Origin: an uncultured Opitutales bacterium
GTDB lineage: Bacteria > Verrucomicrobiota > Verrucomicrobiia > Opitutales > Intestinicryptomonadaceae
Reading direction: 5' to 3'
Length of the DNA: 44,974 bases
Assembly (NCBI GenBank): GCA_900547395.1
Contig: URGP01000020.1
Span: 1 to 44,974 of the forward strand
The notes beneath the pieces were generated by a model. The model worked only from the letters and a program-made list of their open reading frames with translations. It was not told the DNA's origin and searched no databases. Position 1 is the stretch's first letter. Every line of letters begins with the position of its first letter. Shown here piece by piece: positions 25,645 through 35,318 of this stretch. A program made the translations under genes and the position numbers.

Positions 25645-26509
25645 GCTCTAAACTGTAACTTTTTCGGAAATTTTTTGGCGCGGACACCAAATCGCCCTTG
25701 TCGATGCCATTAGCGATGTTGTCGCTCAAAAGCATTTGCAAAACAGGGCGAAGCCTCTTTACGTTCTTTTTGTCGAAAACCAAATAGAAATGAAGGGCAA
25801 GCGGATAGTCCCCGTTTTGGATGTTCTCGGACGTAGGCTTGAACGGATGCGGCTTTGCCCCGCCCTGTGCGACTGCGAGAGCCTTTATGCCGGGATTGTT
25901 CGGAGCTACGTTAACAATGGCGATTGCGTTCGTCGTGCTTTTTATGACGTTTACGACCTGCTCGAGATTTTCCTTTATATCAACGGAATCCGACATATTT
26001 TCGCCATCCAAACATTTGCTTTTGAAAAGCTCGACTGCGATATTGTCAAGAAAACCCGTGCTGAGAGCGTATATGTTGCGCAATGAAATCGTGTTGTTCA
26101 GCCCCAAATTCGACCAAGTATCAGTCTGTTCCCCCGTGGAGCCGAAAATTTGGCGCAACTGCGGGATTGTTATTTCCTCAATCGGATTTTGCGAATTTAC
26201 GATTATTGAGGCGATTTGATGCGCAAACGGAACTGCGGCAAGCCCATCGGGAAATTGGTCTGAATCCAAAATTGCGACAATGGCGATGTCCGCCTTGCCC
26301 GCCTTCAAGTCGTTAAGCCCGTCCCGCGAGCCGTTCATTTCGACAACGCATTTTGCGCCCATCAAATTCGACTGCGCCAAAATTTCCTTTGAAATTTTAT
26401 CTCCCACAATGTCGGACCCGACTATTTTAACGGGATTTTGGGCAAATGCAAAAGAAGCCGCAAAGAATGAAAGCGCAACAAAAGCGTACTTAAACGAAAA
26501 ATTTTTCAT
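25628..26509 (-). CDS. PstS-like phosphate-family substrate-binding protein
   Basis: 293 residues from the Met at 26509, which starts a clean signal peptide (SFFAASFAFAQ); an earlier in-frame Met at 26530 adds 7 residues ahead of it. The protein resembles the PBP_like_2 type: VKIVGSDIVGD near the mature N-terminus, then VEMNGSRDGLNDLKAGKADIAIVA, a pattern seen in PstS-like proteins that bind phosphate or related anions. The C-terminal domain (about 150-290) continues the periplasmic-binding fold. No pstCAB or phoU lies in the window, so it could be an orphan sensor or scavenger protein, or part of a split system. Its gene ends within the tRNA promoter. Confidence 0.8.
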   Translation of the reverse strand: MKNFSFKYAFVALSFFAASFAFAQNPVKIVGSDIVGDKISKEILAQSNLMGAKCVVEMNGSRDGLNDLKAGKADIAIVAILDSDQFPDGLAAVPFAHQIASIIVNSQNPIEEITIPQLRQIFGSTGEQTDTWSNLGLNNTISLRNIYALSTGFLDNIAVELFKSKCLDGENMSDSVDIKENLEQVVNVIKSTTNAIAIVNVAPNNPGIKALAVAQGGAKPHPFKPTSENIQNGDYPLALHFYLVFDKKNVKRLRPVLQMLLSDNIANGIDKGDLVSAPKNFRKSYSLELDISK

Positions 26510-26568
26510 AAAGTAAATAGTAATTAACAAAATATTCTCTTCAAGTAAAAAAAATAGACATAAAAAGC

Positions 26569-26598
26569 TTGAAATTTAAAAAAGATAAAACATATTTG
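26569..26598 (+). promoter_or_regulatory. Candidate promoter of tRNA-Pro
   Basis: TTGAAA (26569-26574) and, after 17-18 bases, ATATTTG, with the tRNA start at 26614, a normal distance for a stable RNA promoter. The -10 box is imprecise. Confidence 0.4.
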
Positions 26599-26613
26599 AC
26601 TGAATAAAAATTA

Positions 26614-26687
<74 letters not shown>

Positions 26688-26695
26688 GTTTTTGG

Positions 26696-26731
26696 AAAAA
26701 CCGCTTAGACATTGCGTTTAGGCGGTTTTTT
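26696..26731 (+). terminator. Terminator after tRNA-Pro
   Basis: Stem AAACCGCTTA (26698-26707) with TAGGCGGTTT (26719-26728, one G-T pair), followed by T residues. Confidence 0.85.
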
Positions 26732-26805
26732 GTTGATAAATAAAGGGGTTGCGGAGGCTTTGCTTTTTCGCAAATCGCTGCGTTTGGTTGCCAGAGAATG
26801 CGTTA

Positions 26806-26842
26806 AAAAAATCCCCCAAACGCATTTGTCTGGGGGATTTTT
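26806..26842. terminator. Terminator hairpin downstream of lpxB, both orientations
   Basis: AAAAAATCCCCC (26806-26817) pairs with GGGGGATTTTT (26832-26842), leaving T runs on both strands. On the minus strand it ends the LpxB operon. Confidence 0.8.
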
Positions 26843-26911
26843 ATGTTTTCCGCGGGATAAATTTATAGCACTAAATCCTTGAAAATTCGCTTTTGGCGGG
26901 TGCTTAAAACG

Positions 26912-28081
26912 TCAAAGCATATTTTTTATAAGCCATGTGGCGGCGTCAAACTCATTCTTTGCGGAAAGCTTGCCGCGCAAAAGCCCTGCGTCCTTTTGCG
27001 CCGCCGCAATGACTTCGGGGTTTTCCAAACACTCGCGCATTCTGTCGGCAATCGCTTTCGGCTTTGCCGCACCCTGTATGAATTCGGGCCATGCAGGCCT
27101 GTCCAAAAGGATGTTCGATATCCCCAAATATTTTATTGAAACCAGCAGTCTGCCAACAATGTAGGTGAGCGGATTTGCCCTGTAAACTATCGCCCCGGGG
27201 ATTGCTTCAAGGCACGCACTAAGAGATATTGTCCCTGAACTCATCAGCACCGCCTTAGCTCCTATTCTTCCCTCGTCGCTTATCTTGCGCAAATGCACGC
27301 GCGAAGACACGTCGGGATATTTCTTCAAGACGCCTTCAAGCCCCTTCAAAATACCCTTGCCCGGATACGGCACGACAGCCTCTTCGTTTTTCATCAAGCG
27401 CAAAGTTTCAAGCATTATCGGAAAAATTCTGCCGACCGCAATTTCACGCGAACCGGGCAGAAACAGCATTGGCGAATTTTTGTCGTAATAAACCTTTGAC
27501 TCGTATTCTTTTGAAAGGAACGGATGCCCCACAAAATCGACTTTCAAAGAAGTATCCTTATAGCACTTTGTTTCAAATGGGAAAATAACGGCGAGAGCGT
27601 CCAAAGTTTCAGCCATTTTAAAACGGCGGCGGGCTTTCCAAGCCCAAATTTGAGGGCTGATGTAATACAAGAGCTTTATGTTACCCCCGCCTTTCACGCT
27701 CAGCCCCTCCTTCTTCAATATAGACGCCAAATGGAGATTAAAACCGGGATAATCCACAAAACAAACTGCCTTGGGCTTATATGTTCTTATCCACTCCGTA
27801 ATTCCGCGCAAAAGAGCCTTGAAGGAGGAAAGGTTTTTCAGAACTTCCACAAGCCCGACCACGGAAAATTTCGTCATGTCGAACAAGACCTGTACGCCCC
27901 TGCGCGCCAACGCCCTGCCACCCAAAGCGCAAATGTTGAGTTCGGGATTAAGCTCCGAAAGCCTGTCAACCATCCTCGCCGCCTGCTCGTCGCCTGAATG
28001 CTCGCCCGCGATGAACAAAACGTCGCACGAGCCGTCCTCGGGCGGCGGAAAAGAAAAAGAGCTCGGGATTTTTGAACTCAT
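26912..28081 (-). CDS. lpxB: Lipid-A-disaccharide synthase
   Basis: 389 residues, a normal size for LpxB. It joins UDP-2,3-diacylglucosamine (or the diamino analogue) and lipid X at the inner membrane to make the lipid A disaccharide, a commitment to lipopolysaccharide. Visible: FIAGEHSGDEQAA near the N-terminus, CALGGRAL, CFVDYPGFNLHLA, YYISPQIWAWKARR and the C-terminal SSGTISLSACLEAIPG, all conserved in GT19 family enzymes. The start overlaps the Gfo/Idh-type gene by 4 bases. No lpxA, lpxC, lpxD or lpxK is in the window. The gene is the last of the Gld-like/AsmA/LpxB run. Confidence 0.95.
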   Translation of the reverse strand: MSSKIPSSFSFPPPEDGSCDVLFIAGEHSGDEQAARMVDRLSELNPELNICALGGRALARRGVQVLFDMTKFSVVGLVEVLKNLSSFKALLRGITEWIRTYKPKAVCFVDYPGFNLHLASILKKEGLSVKGGGNIKLLYYISPQIWAWKARRRFKMAETLDALAVIFPFETKCYKDTSLKVDFVGHPFLSKEYESKVYYDKNSPMLFLPGSREIAVGRIFPIMLETLRLMKNEEAVVPYPGKGILKGLEGVLKKYPDVSSRVHLRKISDEGRIGAKAVLMSSGTISLSACLEAIPGAIVYRANPLTYIVGRLLVSIKYLGISNILLDRPAWPEFIQGAAKPKAIADRMRECLENPEVIAAAQKDAGLLRGKLSAKNEFDAATWLIKNML

Positions 28082-29013
28082 TTCTGCAAATTCGGGGCGA
28101 TTTGGCTTGTGATTTCAAGCGCGATTTCCAAGGCAAGACTGCCCAAATTTACGCCGACTTTCGGCATTTTATGGTTTATCACGCAGTCCGCAAAGCTTTC
28201 GAGTTCAGCCTTCAACGGCTCTTGCTTGTCGAAGGGAACTTCGCTGCGTTCTATAGAGCCGTTTTCAACTTTTACCAAATGCCCCGACTGGTTCATAAAG
28301 TCAAGCGACATATATGCCCCGGGCTGGAATATCCTGATTTCGCGAAGCTTCTTCGGGCTTACGCGGCTTACGTTTAAATTCGCCATGCAGCCGTTCTTGA
28401 ATTTTATGCGCGCATTTGCGATGTCTTCGGTGCGGCTTAGAACATTTACGCCGACGGCTTCAACGGACTCCACTTCCGAATTTGCAAGCTTTAAGACAAT
28501 GCCGATGTCGTGAATCATCAAATCCAACACGACTCCGACTTCCGTACCTCTTATATTAAAAGGCGCAAGGCGGTCCGCTGAAATGAATTTCGGATTCGAG
28601 ACGTTTTTTTCCATAAATCCCATTACGGGATTAAAATGCTCGATATGACCCACCTGCACGATTAAGTCGTTTTTCTTCGCCTCTTCGATGATTTTTTTTG
28701 CGTCCTCCACGGAAGTGCAAATAGGCTTTTCGATAAGCAAATGGCAACCCGACTTCAAGAGGGGAAGCGCGACTTGCGTGTGTTTGTCGGTTGGAACCGC
28801 AACGCTCAGGGCATCGGCATTTGAAGCCAGCTCCTCTATCGAACTGAAAACCTTGCAGCCGTATTTGCCCGCAATTTCAGCCGCCCTCTCCGGGCTTGCG
28901 TCGTAAATGCCGACAAGTTCGGTCTTTTCAAGTTCGGAGTAAATGCGCGCGTGGTGCTGCCCCAAATAGCCAACGCCGATAACGCCGCAACGAAGCTTTT
29001 TTTGATTATTCAT
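28078..29013 (-). CDS. Gfo/Idh/MocA-family dehydrogenase, possible UDP-GlcNAc 3-dehydrogenase
   Basis: 311 residues from the ATG at 29013, chosen because it places the NAD-binding motif CGVIGVGYLGQHHARIY at about residues 6-22; the open frame continues 13 codons upstream. The family sequence IEKPI (about residue 98) and GHIEHFNP fit Gfo/Idh/MocA. Known members next to lpxB include GnnA, which oxidises UDP-GlcNAc at C3 before transamination by GnnB, giving amide-linked acyl chains in lipid A. Overlap with lpxB supports that role, but no GnnB-type aminotransferase is visible here, and family specificity cannot be told from the sequence. It lies 47 bases after the AsmA-like gene. Confidence 0.82.
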   Translation of the reverse strand: MNNQKKLRCGVIGVGYLGQHHARIYSELEKTELVGIYDASPERAAEIAGKYGCKVFSSIEELASNADALSVAVPTDKHTQVALPLLKSGCHLLIEKPICTSVEDAKKIIEEAKKNDLIVQVGHIEHFNPVMGFMEKNVSNPKFISADRLAPFNIRGTEVGVVLDLMIHDIGIVLKLANSEVESVEAVGVNVLSRTEDIANARIKFKNGCMANLNVSRVSPKKLREIRIFQPGAYMSLDFMNQSGHLVKVENGSIERSEVPFDKQEPLKAELESFADCVINHKMPKVGVNLGSLALEIALEITSQIAPNLQK

Positions 29014-29060
29014 ATTGTTTGGAATTTTTAACGATGCCGTAAAAAAACACAAGGTTATTT

Positions 29061-31877
29061 CTATTCGGATTTTTTTCTGTCGCTTTCTTCGGCATCCATT
29101 TTCTTTTCAAATTTTTCCATTATGGATTCGTCGCTTTTAAAAACGTTCAGAGGGCGCAGATTTATGGAGACGTCGGGATTGTCGAAATTCCCTCTGACTT
29201 CGACTTCCGCAAGGCTTGAAATAGGGTTTACAACGCTCATAATATGCGAAACAAGAGGAGTTTTTACTTCCGAAAACGGAGAAAATATCAAGTTTGCGTT
29301 TATTAAATCCTTGCTAAAATCGTACCTCGCCTTGCCGATTATCTTTGCGGCGGAACCCGTGATTTTTATATCGTCAAATGAAATCTGAGCGTCCTCTATT
29401 TCAAAAGGAGACTCGGCATACGAAAGCTCGAAACTTCCGACAGGCAAGCGCAAAACCGAAGTAAGGCGCGAAAAAAGCCCGAATATGTTGATTGTCGCAA
29501 GCTTGGAATTTTCCAGAAATATCTCCCCCTTGCCCTTAAAACTTTCCAAAAAATCGGAAAAGCCGGAAATATCGACATTGGCATTCAAAACTCCGTATTT
29601 TGAATTTTCAAACCCCGCCTCGTCTTCTACGGCGGCTTTCTTTTCATTGGGCGATTTTGAAAGCCCCAAAAGCACGTCCATAAATTTTTGCTGGTTGGCT
29701 TTCTCTATGTTTAATTTGGCTGAAAAATAATCCTTGCCGTCCCTTTTCCCGACAAAGACCTCTCCGGCTCCGCGCCCGTTTGCGATGCCGAAATCCATTT
29801 CCGACAAATAAATGTCGTCTCCCAAAATGTAGGATTTGAATTTCAAATTTTGCAGCTCAAACTTCCCCGCCCGCGTATTTCCCGCGCATTCATAGTCCAA
29901 ATTCATTATATCAGGCGCATTTTTTTCGCGGTCCGGATTTTTCATCAAAAGATTTAGGGAAATCTTGGGAGCTTCGTCAAAATCCAGAATTTCCAAACTT
30001 TCTTTCACCTTCTCTCCGCCCATTGCGATAAGCTCCTCCCTGTTTAAAGTGGAGCGAGCAAATATGCGGTTTTCGTTGTAGGAATCGAGCTTTTTGGAAA
30101 AATAAGCCCAATCCAACGCACCCGTAAGAGTTCTATCGGCATTTCTTACATAAAGGTCGAAAATTGAAATTCTCGCAGGATTTACCCAGACTACAAGGCT
30201 TGCCTCGTCGAAAAGAACATTGTTTCGGTATGCGTTTTGAAGGCTCACAAAGCCGTAAACATCCATAAATTCAGGATTTCCCCAAGTCCCGTAAACAACG
30301 ATGTCGGCGTAGGGGAAGTCCTTTACGAACTTGAAGTCGCCGAACACGTCCTTCCACCACTCTTCCATGAAGTGGTTTATCGCGGACGGGCGAAGCGAAC
30401 CCGAAATCATAAATTTATAGTCGAAAGTTTTTAAGTTTTGATAAATGTCGGCATCTACAATCCAACCCTCCGTTGAAACCGCCCTTGCGCCGTTTGCCAA
30501 AAAATCCCCGCTTTTGGAGTCATAGCAAACATCGCCAGAAAGGCTCTTCGCATCCACGCCGAAAAGCAGGGAGTTTTGTATGTCCAAAAACATTTTGCAT
30601 TCAACCGAAGGCGTTTTTGTTTCGGCGTCGATTTTAACTTTTGCGCCGCCGTCCAAAAAAATCCCCGAATCGGAAAATCGAAACCAGCCAAGCTCTTCGG
30701 CTTCTGGAATAAGCGAACACTTCAAAAGCGGCTCAGGCGAAAAATTTCCGCTTAGCTTTACGTTGAAATCTTCCACACTACCCGTAAACTCGGTGCCAAA
30801 ACTTCCCCCTCCGATTTTCCAGAATGATTTAAGCCCGTCAAGCGAAGTTCTGAACGTCTTTATATCGGCAAGATTCAAAGCATCTTTCATTATCTCGGCA
30901 TAGCCTATTTCAGCTCCGTAAACATTAAGGTTTGAAAGAGACGCGTGAATGTTCAAAAGGCGCATTTCATTTAAGTCCAAATTTGCGAACGCCTTGCAAG
31001 ACTTCGCCAAAACTTCTCCCCCGAAATCCGCGCCCGTTGACAAAATTTCAGCCGAAACCAAATGCCTTCCTCCCTTTTTTTCATAAGACAAGAAAGAAGC
31101 GAAGTCGGAAAATTTCAAAGTTCTGCCCGAGACATCGACTGAAAAGCCCGACGAATTTGCCCTCAAAAAGGCTCTCGCCAAGCCGTCTTTTTCAATGTCA
31201 AATTCTATGTTTGCCGCGGGAAAATTAAAAGTTTTTAAGTACTGTTTTGAAAAATGCGCCTTCTCGCAAAAATCGTCCCATTGCTTAAAAGAATTTTTGG
31301 AAGAACCTTCCCCGCCCGATAAATTTTCAAGCAAAAACTGCTCGGAAACATTGCCGCACAAAGAAACGCAGAGTTTTTCAAAGTAGAAATTTGCGAATGA
31401 AATTTTGTAAAAATCCCCGCGCTTGAACGCGTTTAGCGAAAGATTTTCAAAAATCGGGAAATTTGAATTGCCGCCAAAGCCCGAATATATGTCGCACCCC
31501 TGCAAGTATAAAGCCCGCAAACCCAAACGCCCCCTCAGAAGCTTTAATATCTCAAAATCAGCCTTCAAATTCTTTGCGGTAAAAAGCGGCTTTTGCGAAT
31601 TTATAAAAGACACCTTAAATTCCGAAAAATCGAGCCTGCCGTTTAGCGACACTCTTATTTCTTCGGCTTCAATATTTATGCCGAAGTTTTGCGCAAGGCT
31701 TAGAATTTGCTCCCTCATCCTTGAGGGCATCGGCATCGACAAATCGAAAAAAAACGATAAAATACACGCCGCAAGCCCCAAAACAAGCGCAGACAAAACA
31801 ATATTTAAAGCCCTGCGCGCGAATTTAAGAAATCCGCGCAAAAAGACATCGCGTTTGTTGTCGGGACATTCTTCCAT
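29061..31877 (-). CDS. Large AsmA-like inner-membrane/periplasmic protein
   Basis: 938 residues. One hydrophobic helix (about 22-48, ALNIVLSALVLGLAACILSF) anchors the N-terminus; the rest is beta-rich and Asn/Asp/Phe-rich, in the style of AsmA/TamB/YhdP proteins. The C-terminal part (about 755-920) contains repeating FKGKGEIFLENSKLATINIFG and SFELSYAESPFEIED sections and closes with NPISSLAEVEVRGNFDNPDVS, typical of AsmA-like C-terminal domains. Such proteins bridge the periplasm and are thought to move phospholipids to the outer membrane. Being in one operon with a Gld-like ABC system, DUF4340 and lpxB supports an envelope role, although no enzyme motif is present. It lies 41 bases after the DUF4340 gene. 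Confidence 0.8.
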   Translation of the reverse strand: MEECPDNKRDVFLRGFLKFARRALNIVLSALVLGLAACILSFFFDLSMPMPSRMREQILSLAQNFGINIEAEEIRVSLNGRLDFSEFKVSFINSQKPLFTAKNLKADFEILKLLRGRLGLRALYLQGCDIYSGFGGNSNFPIFENLSLNAFKRGDFYKISFANFYFEKLCVSLCGNVSEQFLLENLSGGEGSSKNSFKQWDDFCEKAHFSKQYLKTFNFPAANIEFDIEKDGLARAFLRANSSGFSVDVSGRTLKFSDFASFLSYEKKGGRHLVSAEILSTGADFGGEVLAKSCKAFANLDLNEMRLLNIHASLSNLNVYGAEIGYAEIMKDALNLADIKTFRTSLDGLKSFWKIGGGSFGTEFTGSVEDFNVKLSGNFSPEPLLKCSLIPEAEELGWFRFSDSGIFLDGGAKVKIDAETKTPSVECKMFLDIQNSLLFGVDAKSLSGDVCYDSKSGDFLANGARAVSTEGWIVDADIYQNLKTFDYKFMISGSLRPSAINHFMEEWWKDVFGDFKFVKDFPYADIVVYGTWGNPEFMDVYGFVSLQNAYRNNVLFDEASLVVWVNPARISIFDLYVRNADRTLTGALDWAYFSKKLDSYNENRIFARSTLNREELIAMGGEKVKESLEILDFDEAPKISLNLLMKNPDREKNAPDIMNLDYECAGNTRAGKFELQNLKFKSYILGDDIYLSEMDFGIANGRGAGEVFVGKRDGKDYFSAKLNIEKANQQKFMDVLLGLSKSPNEKKAAVEDEAGFENSKYGVLNANVDISGFSDFLESFKGKGEIFLENSKLATINIFGLFSRLTSVLRLPVGSFELSYAESPFEIEDAQISFDDIKITGSAAKIIGKARYDFSKDLINANLIFSPFSEVKTPLVSHIMSVVNPISSLAEVEVRGNFDNPDVSINLRPLNVFKSDESIMEKFEKKMDAEESDRKKSE

Positions 31878-31918
31878 CGTTAAAAATGCGGAAAAAAACA
31901 GCCAAGCGCATTGAAGCT

Positions 31919-33811
31919 TCAGTTTTTCACATCCTGATGCTCCAAAGGCTTCGGGGCGGGAGTTTTAAAAATTTCAGGCTCGTTTTTTTCGATTGTAAAA
32001 AATGAAAGGGCGTCTATCAAATTTTGGGGTATTTCAAAAACCGATTTCTGCTCAAAACTTGCGCCGTACTGCGTTCTGCCGCCCGCGCGCCCCGAAAAGA
32101 GCCAGCTTTTAAGCTCGGTCTTGCTTCCGCCTGTTCCCGCCATCGCGATTTCAGCGGAAAGGCGGTATTTCCAAGCAAAATCCCCGCCACCGATTTTTAC
32201 GCCGTCTTCCCCGAAAGGAGCATCCAAATATTTCAAAACGACAAATTTTTTGACAGCGTCCAAAATTTTAACGGCAGAACTTCTGTCCGCATCCGGAAGA
32301 GAGGAAAGAGCATTTTTCCAACCGCTTCCATCCTGCGCCATCTCAAACAAAACTTTGCCGCCGACTTCGGAAAGAACGACTTTTCGGACTTCCGCCTTTT
32401 CCGGCAAGACGCTCAAAATCCTCGATTTGCAACTTAAAATATCGGAAGGAATCCCGCGCAAAACATTCGGAGAAATTCCGTAAACAGAGGGGCTTCCTGC
32501 CATCGAAATATACACCATCTCGCTTTCGGAGCTGTTGAAAGGAAGTCCCGCGACAAGCGTTTGCACCGCGCCGTTTGACTGCCTTAGCGATATTTTGAGA
32601 GTCGGCGCATCGAAACCGAATCGCTTTGCGTCTTCTCCGCGCGCGTCGGTCACAAACTCGCGCGCCCTAACGGATTTCAACTTTGAGATTATCGAGTTTA
32701 CGAGGACAAAATCGGCGGGGACGGTTTCCAATGCGCCGCTTGAATTTTTGCCGATGGCGTCCCATTCTCCAATTTTGATTTTTTTCAGTTTTACGGAAGA
32801 AGCGGCAGAAGAAATGTCAATTTCGTCCAAGTTGAGTTCGTCGAATTTCAAAAACGCCTTGTCGCGCAAATCCGTCTGGATTTTCCCCAAGTTTTTGAAT
32901 AAAGAGGCGTCAACCATGAAAACGGTCGGATTTTCATCAAGCCTCGCATAGCGCAAAGTTCCGTTAGGCAGGAGGCTGCCCAAAAACAAAGTCTGCTTGC
33001 GGTTTGTCCCCTGCAAAGTTATGGAAGTCGGGAGATTGGCAACGTCAAGCCCCGTGTTTACGGCATTTGGCGGGGCGAAAGAACGCGCAGTCACGCTTTC
33101 AAGCATATCCAAAAATGCGTTGACTTCACCCGTATCTGCATGGGCGACAATGGGCGTTTCAAAATTCCACGAGTCGCCGTCCTTGACCAATCCCACCCTT
33201 CTCAAATCGGAGCGCAGAGGTATTTTGGAGTCGCCAAGCGGCAAACGGATTGAAAATGAAGATATTTCAAAGCGCGGAATTTCAAAAACATTCTGCCCCC
33301 TGAGCAAGTCAATGTCGTTTGACAAATTTTCAGCCAAAGTTTTGTCGGCGACTATTATGCGCCCGCTCGATACGTCCTGCATGTAAACCTTGTCGCCAAC
33401 GGGAGTATTTTTGCCGATTTTAAGCTCGCGCATATTTTTGCCGTCGCCGTACCTGAAAGTCAGCACGGGATCTTCAAGACCGTAGTCGGCAAGGCTCTGC
33501 CCGTGCTTTTTAAGGTCGTCAGCCTCAAAGCTCGTTTCCTTGTCTAAAAATTCAAGCTGGTTGCGTATTCTGCTTAGAGCATAGAAATTTGCCGACCATT
33601 CAATGGGAGAAACTATGCGCCAGCGGTTGTTTTCAAATTTCAAAATTCTGGGCTTGTCCAAATTTTTGCCGGTGATTTCAAGATACGAAAAATCGGCAAA
33701 ACCGCCGCCGTCGCGGATAATGTTAAGCGACGGAGTATGCTCCAAATACCATAGCGAAAGAAGCATCAGAATGTTTGCGGCAAGAAGAATTATCGTTAAT
33801 TTAAAGCGCAT
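31919..33811 (-). CDS. DUF4340-domain membrane-anchored protein
   Basis: 630 residues. An N-terminal helix (about 5-22, TIILLAANILMLLSLWYL) anchors a large periplasmic region with two copies of the DUF4340 pattern: a YGLEDPVLTFRYGDG segment with LKIGKNTPVGDKVYM and a second FGFDAPTLKISLRQSNG segment with LVAGLPF. In other bacteria DUF4340 proteins accompany GldF/GldG-type ABC systems and have no known enzymatic activity. It begins one base after the GldG-like stop and is thus probably translationally coupled. I infer that it is an accessory part of the ABC system. Confidence 0.85.
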   Translation of the reverse strand: MRFKLTIILLAANILMLLSLWYLEHTPSLNIIRDGGGFADFSYLEITGKNLDKPRILKFENNRWRIVSPIEWSANFYALSRIRNQLEFLDKETSFEADDLKKHGQSLADYGLEDPVLTFRYGDGKNMRELKIGKNTPVGDKVYMQDVSSGRIIVADKTLAENLSNDIDLLRGQNVFEIPRFEISSFSIRLPLGDSKIPLRSDLRRVGLVKDGDSWNFETPIVAHADTGEVNAFLDMLESVTARSFAPPNAVNTGLDVANLPTSITLQGTNRKQTLFLGSLLPNGTLRYARLDENPTVFMVDASLFKNLGKIQTDLRDKAFLKFDELNLDEIDISSAASSVKLKKIKIGEWDAIGKNSSGALETVPADFVLVNSIISKLKSVRAREFVTDARGEDAKRFGFDAPTLKISLRQSNGAVQTLVAGLPFNSSESEMVYISMAGSPSVYGISPNVLRGIPSDILSCKSRILSVLPEKAEVRKVVLSEVGGKVLFEMAQDGSGWKNALSSLPDADRSSAVKILDAVKKFVVLKYLDAPFGEDGVKIGGGDFAWKYRLSAEIAMAGTGGSKTELKSWLFSGRAGGRTQYGASFEQKSVFEIPQNLIDALSFFTIEKNEPEIFKTPAPKPLEHQDVKN

Positions 33812-33812
33812 G

Positions 33813-35315
33813 CTACTGCCTCCTCAAAAGATATGTTAAAAACCCCGCAAGCAAAATGGCGGCGGGCAAAATCAAAAATTTAAGCCCAAGGCTTTTCAGC
33901 TCTCCCCTGCTTATGACAAGGGAATACCTGTCAACTTTTCTGGGAGCGATGTTTAGCGAATGGTTTTCATCGAAAAGCCAATTTATCGTATTCATCGCAA
34001 GCTTGGAATTTCCGAGAGCGTTAAAGCGGGCGTTTGTTATGAAATTCTCGTCTCCGAAAACAGCAAGTCTGCCGCCGCCAATGTCCAAGCCCAAGTCGGA
34101 GCCGCCCTTGCGGGTGGCAATCATCGCCAAAGGCAGAGGGCCTTTTAAATCCGCCGCGTCGTCGTAAACAGGCTTGCCGCCGCGCTTATACGACTTGTCC
34201 GCCCAACTCGTATGGTTTGAGCCGATAAGCGGAAACAAGCTTAAATTACCGTCAACAGCCGCGCCCAAGTCTTCCCTTACGGGGCGCGCCGAGCCGAACT
34301 GCACGGGCAAACCCAAATCGACAAGATATTTTACGACGGGGTGCGGCTTGGAGGGAAACACCCTTGCGATTATTTCACCCGTGGAAGATTCGTATTCGGC
34401 AGAATCCACAATCATCATGTCGTCCGAGCGCAATCCCCATTCAAACAGAATGTCGTCAAGCCCGATAATGGGCCCCATTCCCAAAAACATTACAACCCTG
34501 CCGTTATTCTTTGACAAATACTTGCGCACCAAATCCAACTCCCTCGGCAAAAAAGAAGTCTGCGGAGCGGCGATGACAAGCATGTCTGCGTCTTCGGGAA
34601 TTTTCTTTGAAACATTCAAATCGACCTCGTCAAGCTTGTAGCCCGAAAGGGAAAGAGCGTTTGCAAACTCGCTAAGCCCCGTGTTTGGCTTCAAGCTTTT
34701 ATAGCTCAGTTCACCGTGCCCCTTTACGAAGTAGATTTTGTTTTCCTTGTCGGAGGAAACAGACAAAATAGCAGAACTTACTGCCTGCTCGCCCTTGAAA
34801 TTTTTTCGCTTTCCGTCTTCGATGTCATACAAGTCGGAAAGCACGAGTTTTTTGTTTTTATCTTCACACGAAATTATTATGCAGTTTTCAATGTCCCTTC
34901 CGAAACGCAGGGCAAGCTCGTCCCCGCGCTTGCGGTTTACTATCGGGTCAACCGCGGCAAATTTCACCTTTCTCTCCCCGCCGACCGACGAAGAGTAGGC
35001 GTAAAGTTCCAAAAGCCGCGTAATTTCCTTTAAAATAGCCTTCGACTCCGCATTTGCCGCATGCCCCGAATTTGAATCGACCCTCATTGTAAGATAAATC
35101 TCAACGGGCTTTTTTAAGGTTTTCAAGTACGCAACGCTTTCGGGAGAAAGCGAATTTGCCCTATTTTTGGAAAAGTCGTACTTTATGTAATGCCTGCTCG
35201 CAATCAAATTAAGCCCGATGAAAAGCGTTGCCGCCAAAAATATTTGCAAGAACAAATTGATGGCGCGAAAAGTGCCGACAACCCTGAAATTCTCAAATTT
35301 CTTAGACCTGCGCAT
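33813..35315 (-). CDS. GldG-like ABC system auxiliary protein
   Basis: 500 residues with one N-terminal helix (about 19-40) and a C-terminal helix (about 479-498), leaving a large periplasmic domain in between. The sequence RANSLSPESVAYLKTLKKPVEIYLTM and the LFDENHSLNIAP near the end are typical of the GldG/ABC_transp_aux family. In Flavobacterium, GldG with GldA and GldF is needed for gliding; in other bacteria the same genes have an unknown role. The protein lies 3 bases after the GldF-like permease and is followed after one base by the DUF4340 gene. Confidence 0.88.
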   Translation of the reverse strand: MRRSKKFENFRVVGTFRAINLFLQIFLAATLFIGLNLIASRHYIKYDFSKNRANSLSPESVAYLKTLKKPVEIYLTMRVDSNSGHAANAESKAILKEITRLLELYAYSSSVGGERKVKFAAVDPIVNRKRGDELALRFGRDIENCIIISCEDKNKKLVLSDLYDIEDGKRKNFKGEQAVSSAILSVSSDKENKIYFVKGHGELSYKSLKPNTGLSEFANALSLSGYKLDEVDLNVSKKIPEDADMLVIAAPQTSFLPRELDLVRKYLSKNNGRVVMFLGMGPIIGLDDILFEWGLRSDDMMIVDSAEYESSTGEIIARVFPSKPHPVVKYLVDLGLPVQFGSARPVREDLGAAVDGNLSLFPLIGSNHTSWADKSYKRGGKPVYDDAADLKGPLPLAMIATRKGGSDLGLDIGGGRLAVFGDENFITNARFNALGNSKLAMNTINWLFDENHSLNIAPRKVDRYSLVISRGELKSLGLKFLILPAAILLAGFLTYLLRRQ

Positions 35316-35318
35316 ATG

